Below the pieces are notes generated by a model. That model searched no databases, had not been told where the DNA came from, and worked only from the letters and a program-made list of their open reading frames with translations. From Atherinomorus stipes (lineage: Eukaryota > Chordata > Actinopteri > Atheriniformes > Atherinidae): DNA of 64,000 nt. The stretch spans positions 496,001 to 560,000 of the forward strand of contig JALJCO010013654.1 of the NCBI GenBank assembly GCA_023101725.1, in the 5' to 3' direction. Below are positions 60,653 through 64,000 of the stretch, in pieces (within the stretch, counting starts at the first letter, position 1; each line of letters starts with the position of its first letter). Both the position numbers and the translations under genes were made by a program.

Positions 60653-63600
60653 TTATTGATTTTACCCAATTTTAACTTTCGTCAAACCAGTGGGGGGAAA
60701 AACTCACTAAAATTTGGCTTTTGAGAGCAGTTTAAAAACAATCAATTCAGCTCATGTCAAATGACTGCAATCGTCATGACTATGAATCAGCTCCAGCTCT
60801 GATTGGCATTGATGGGAACACACCTGGATGTATGCACTAATATTTAATGAAGGTGCTGCACTCAGGGCTATCAGGTACTTGCATAACTGATCATTACATC
60901 ACTGAGCATGTCATCTTACATGGCGGCTCTGAAACCGACAGCATCTCATAGACAAAAAGACACAAGACACATAGTTTTAACAGGTCTGACAGGCACCTGG
61001 CAGCATTTGGAAACTATTGTTCAACGTAACCAGCAAGATACAGGGTACATCCATTCACGTTCTCACACAGGCTTGTCCCTGAGAGGTAGTGGTGCTGCTT
61101 AACATTTTCCAACTTGTTGGTACGTTGTAGCCCCCACTGCACTGATAAAAAACATGTTTAATCTGACAGTGCTAAAAGGATTTAATTAGTGTTTCTTATC
61201 CTATTTTAAAAAATCAGTTTGAACATGGGTGCAAATGAGTCAGTCTGCTGTTCAAGTGTAAAACCCATATAATGTCGTACCTTTAGTATTTTTTTATGTA
61301 TCAGTTAATTATTCTTTAGTGCTCTGTCAGGTCTCCTTATTATCAACTGGATGAAAAGTTACATAGAGTCTCCTGGTAGAAGCTGTGGGGATTTTAGGGG
61401 TAATTTAATGTCTGATTGATGAAGTAACTCTGTAATGCAAATGAGAAAATACAGCTCCCGGGAATCTTTCCCCTAAGTTTGAGCTGTCCTTAGTAAAGGG
61501 TTCACATGTAGGCCAAAATTCAAAACTTTAGCAGGGATAGTATTTTTTTTTTTCCATCTGTAAAAACAGGTTAATTTTTACTGTACGACAAAAAGGCCTA
61601 AACAAAAAACAAAAAAAAAACCCTGGGTGATTTCAGGCAATACTTTCTCTTTCCCTCCCAGAACTTCTGTGTAAGCAATGTAATCATGTATTCCATGTTT
61701 CTTTGGTTCGAAATCATAAGTCTTCATAAGTTTGGTTTAGTATCCATACCTCACCAGGTACTGTAGTTTTGTACAATTGCTTGATATTTGCTTGTCATTC
61801 TTTCTTAACTGTGTGAAATGGTTTCAAAGAATTGTTTAATATAGAAACTGTCTGTCATTAAAAAGTGCAAATGTAAATAAATTGAAATAGCCATTATTTA
61901 GTTTAAATTCCGGTAACAGACTATATTATTTTAGTTATACTGGGTGAAAAAAACAGTAGCAAGCTAATTTCTTGCAGTTATTGTTAAAAGTGTGTGTTGG
62001 TTTTGAGACAGGGTGTCATCAACTATGATCACATTTTTGCTTTTTCTGTTTCCAAACCAAGCCTCCTCAGATCTATTAAAAAGCACTTTTATTACAGTCA
62101 TTTAAAACTTGGGTGTCAAGGATATGATTTCCCAACCTGATTTAATTGACATGTCTTTTCATGTTTCTGTAAATAAAAAAAAACTGATTGTATTAACTTG
62201 CAATGTAAACAGTATCTGGTGAGAGGAAATTTATCGTTTCCTCACAGAGACAGTAAAGCTGTGCTGACTTCAGACATTAAGTTCCTCGTGTCTTACAGTA
62301 ATAAACTCTACTGTCTTTTTTTTTTTTCAACACTGTTGAGTACTGTACCAACCAGACCATGCTGATGATAAAGAAAGCATCTTTTCTGATCATACACCAC
62401 ATTTTTCACACATTTCATGCCTGAAGATCATCGGCAATATAATGTTTGGGCTTTTTAACCCTTGTCTGGTGTTCATTGTTTTGTTATTCGCCCAGTGTTC
62501 CTGGATCTGGTACTTTATAGAAATTAGAAACAATATTGTATCATTTTGTTGTCAAAACATCCACAGATCTGAACACCATAAAAGGGTTAAAAATCATTAT
62601 CACCCGTTTATGTGCTTAATTAGACAAAACTATTGAAATTGCTGACTGTCATTCAACAGATGTAAAGATTACATCCTGTTTTCTGTCTAAATAGCCCAGT
62701 GTGTAAGTTGTCAGGGTGAAATATTTACCCTATGTGTTCTCAAAGTCCCAATAAACATATAAAACATGTATATTTTTAGCTGTGGTTTCTACTTCTACTG
62801 TAGAGGGTCAAAAAAGCCATGTTGTAGATCTTCACTGGTTTTTGTATAAACAACTCAAATTCTAAGTTGTGACTTTGACTCTGTCCTGCAGGTTTACAGC
62901 TGCTTCCCTGCTGCAGCACAGCTGATTCAAATGAAATGGATTCAACAACTTTCCATCAAATATGTTAATCAACACTGTTTATTTTTGTCATTTTTCATTT
63001 GATCAAAAATACCTAAAAACACGACTAGATGTAAAACTGATAGAGTTTGGGGAGTGAGGAAGTCCTAAAAGAGACAGAAGACGGGTAGAACACAGACACA
63101 CAGTAACACAGAGGGAACGTTCTCCGGTGGGCTTTCAACACCACTGTGTGACAAACTGCACAGAGACTCAATGTTCAAACATTATTAAACAACTCAGTGT
63201 TTTCTCTGAATGTCTCTGCTCAGCTCTCCCATCACATCCTGCTGTCCTCTTTCTGGGAATTCATTTTTCTATTAAGTCTCCAGTCAAAAATCACTGGACT
63301 GAAACAGAGAATTAACTGATTAATTAATCCTTTAAGGCATTTTTAAAGCATGGACACTGAAACTGTTGTTCTTATACTCATCATTTGGACTTGAATGGGA
63401 GGAAGGACTTTTATATTTCACTATTTTCTGTGGACAATAAAATGATATTTCATTAATATTTGATTAATATTAAGTTCTGGAATGCGCCGTGATTTGGCAG
63501 CAGTTTGTAACAGCTCTCTCTAAGCTTTTGAGTTTTTTTTTTTTTTTTCAAATATAGTTGTCTTTTTTATTGACATTACTTGTCAAATTAGGTTTTTCTG

Positions 63601-63759
63601 GGAGTATTTTTCATGCTGATTTGAAGGCTGTGCAATTCAGGAGATTTTTCTTAACATATTTGGCTTTTTTCACTACGTGTTATGATGTGTATCCATAGCA
63701 ACGGAAAAACTGTTTACCACCAGGATCAACTGTTAAAACTCTCCCAAATCAAGATTATT

Positions 63760-63946
63760 AGTGAAATAATCTTGAAGCTAAAGGGAGGTGGAATTGCAGT
63801 GCTGGTCAAACAGTGTTGGTGCCATCCAGGACACGTCACTGTCAAGAAGAAGATCTGCACAAGAGACATCGAACTGTTAGCTGTGAGTTTCTGTCCATAT
63901 TATTTGCCCAGAGAGTTTGCCTGTGTTATTCTGGTAGAGGTTTATA
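63760..63946 (+). mobile_element. Non-LTR retrotransposon endonuclease fragment
   Basis: An open frame reads KGGGIAVLVKQCWCHPGHVT, ICTRDIELLAVSFCPYY and LPREFACVILVEVY, the AP-type endonuclease domain of fish LINE ORF2 (L2/CR1/Rex-like group). Both sides of the domain are missing. The frame is cut at the expected 'VYIPP' site by another element starting at 63947. Confidence 0.8.
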
Positions 63947-64000
63947 CACTGCCCGGCCAAAAAAAAAAGTCTCCAACAAAGAAAAGGTCAAACATTTCAC
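63947..64000. mobile_element. Left end of a Tc1/mariner-like DNA element (runs off the window)
   Basis: CACTGCCCGGCC followed by an A run and GTCTCC is a terminus often seen in fish DNA transposons. It is preceded by TA (63945-63946), fitting a TA-target insertion. Only 54 bp are visible. Confidence 0.5.

Larger units (their letters stand above)
59589..63436 (+). other. susd5: susd5 3' UTR and downstream sequence
   Basis: No further coding exon. Several AATAAA signals could end the transcript: 60647-60652, 61876-61881, 62172-62177, 62750-62755 and 63436-63441. A (GT)n run lies at 60427-60458. The true 3' end cannot be chosen from sequence alone. Confidence 0.5.

Overview
This window is vertebrate nuclear DNA, most likely from a spiny-rayed teleost. 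The coding sequence is split into short exons with GT-AG junctions. The introns are AT-rich and full of fish-type transposon debris (Tc1/mariner, hAT, Harbinger, TTAA-target elements, L2-type LINE). The conserved exons read cleanly as three known vertebrate genes. I see no bacterial, phage, CRISPR or operon structure.

Layout, left to right. (1) About 2156-15475, minus strand: the first five coding exons of a CLASP gene, called clasp2. They encode residues 1-183, most of the N-terminal TOG domain; the rest of the gene lies off the left edge. (2) 18962-37638, minus strand: a complete 14-exon F-box/LRR gene, called fbxl2, 432 residues, ending in a CIIL prenylation box. (3) 45440-59588, plus strand: a complete 5-exon susd5 gene, 818 residues, with signal peptide, Link module, Sushi module, a very acidic His/Asp-rich ectodomain, one membrane span and a short tail. 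All exon phases close exactly (549, 1299 and 2457 nt of CDS).

fbxl2 lies just upstream of clasp2 on the same strand. fbxl2 and susd5 are divergent, with about 7.8 kb between start codons. The set SUSD5-FBXL2-CLASP2 matches human 3p22.3, but UBP1 is not between fbxl2 and clasp2, and clasp2 is flipped relative to human. An inversion of a ubp1-clasp2 block would explain both. The three products have unrelated jobs: microtubule plus-end control, an SCF ubiquitin ligase substrate receptor, and a cell-surface hyaluronan-binding-type protein.

The most striking non-genic features are: two direct copies of a 1.7-1.8 kb hAT-like element that bracket clasp2 exon 2; a four-layer nested transposon in fbxl2 intron 1; a 200-bp tandem duplication inside one of those layers, each unit carrying a CRE palindrome; and a LINE endonuclease frame cut by a second transposon at the right edge. 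I found no convincing previously undescribed molecular system. The best candidates for novelty are the long His/Asp tract of susd5 and the local rearrangement.
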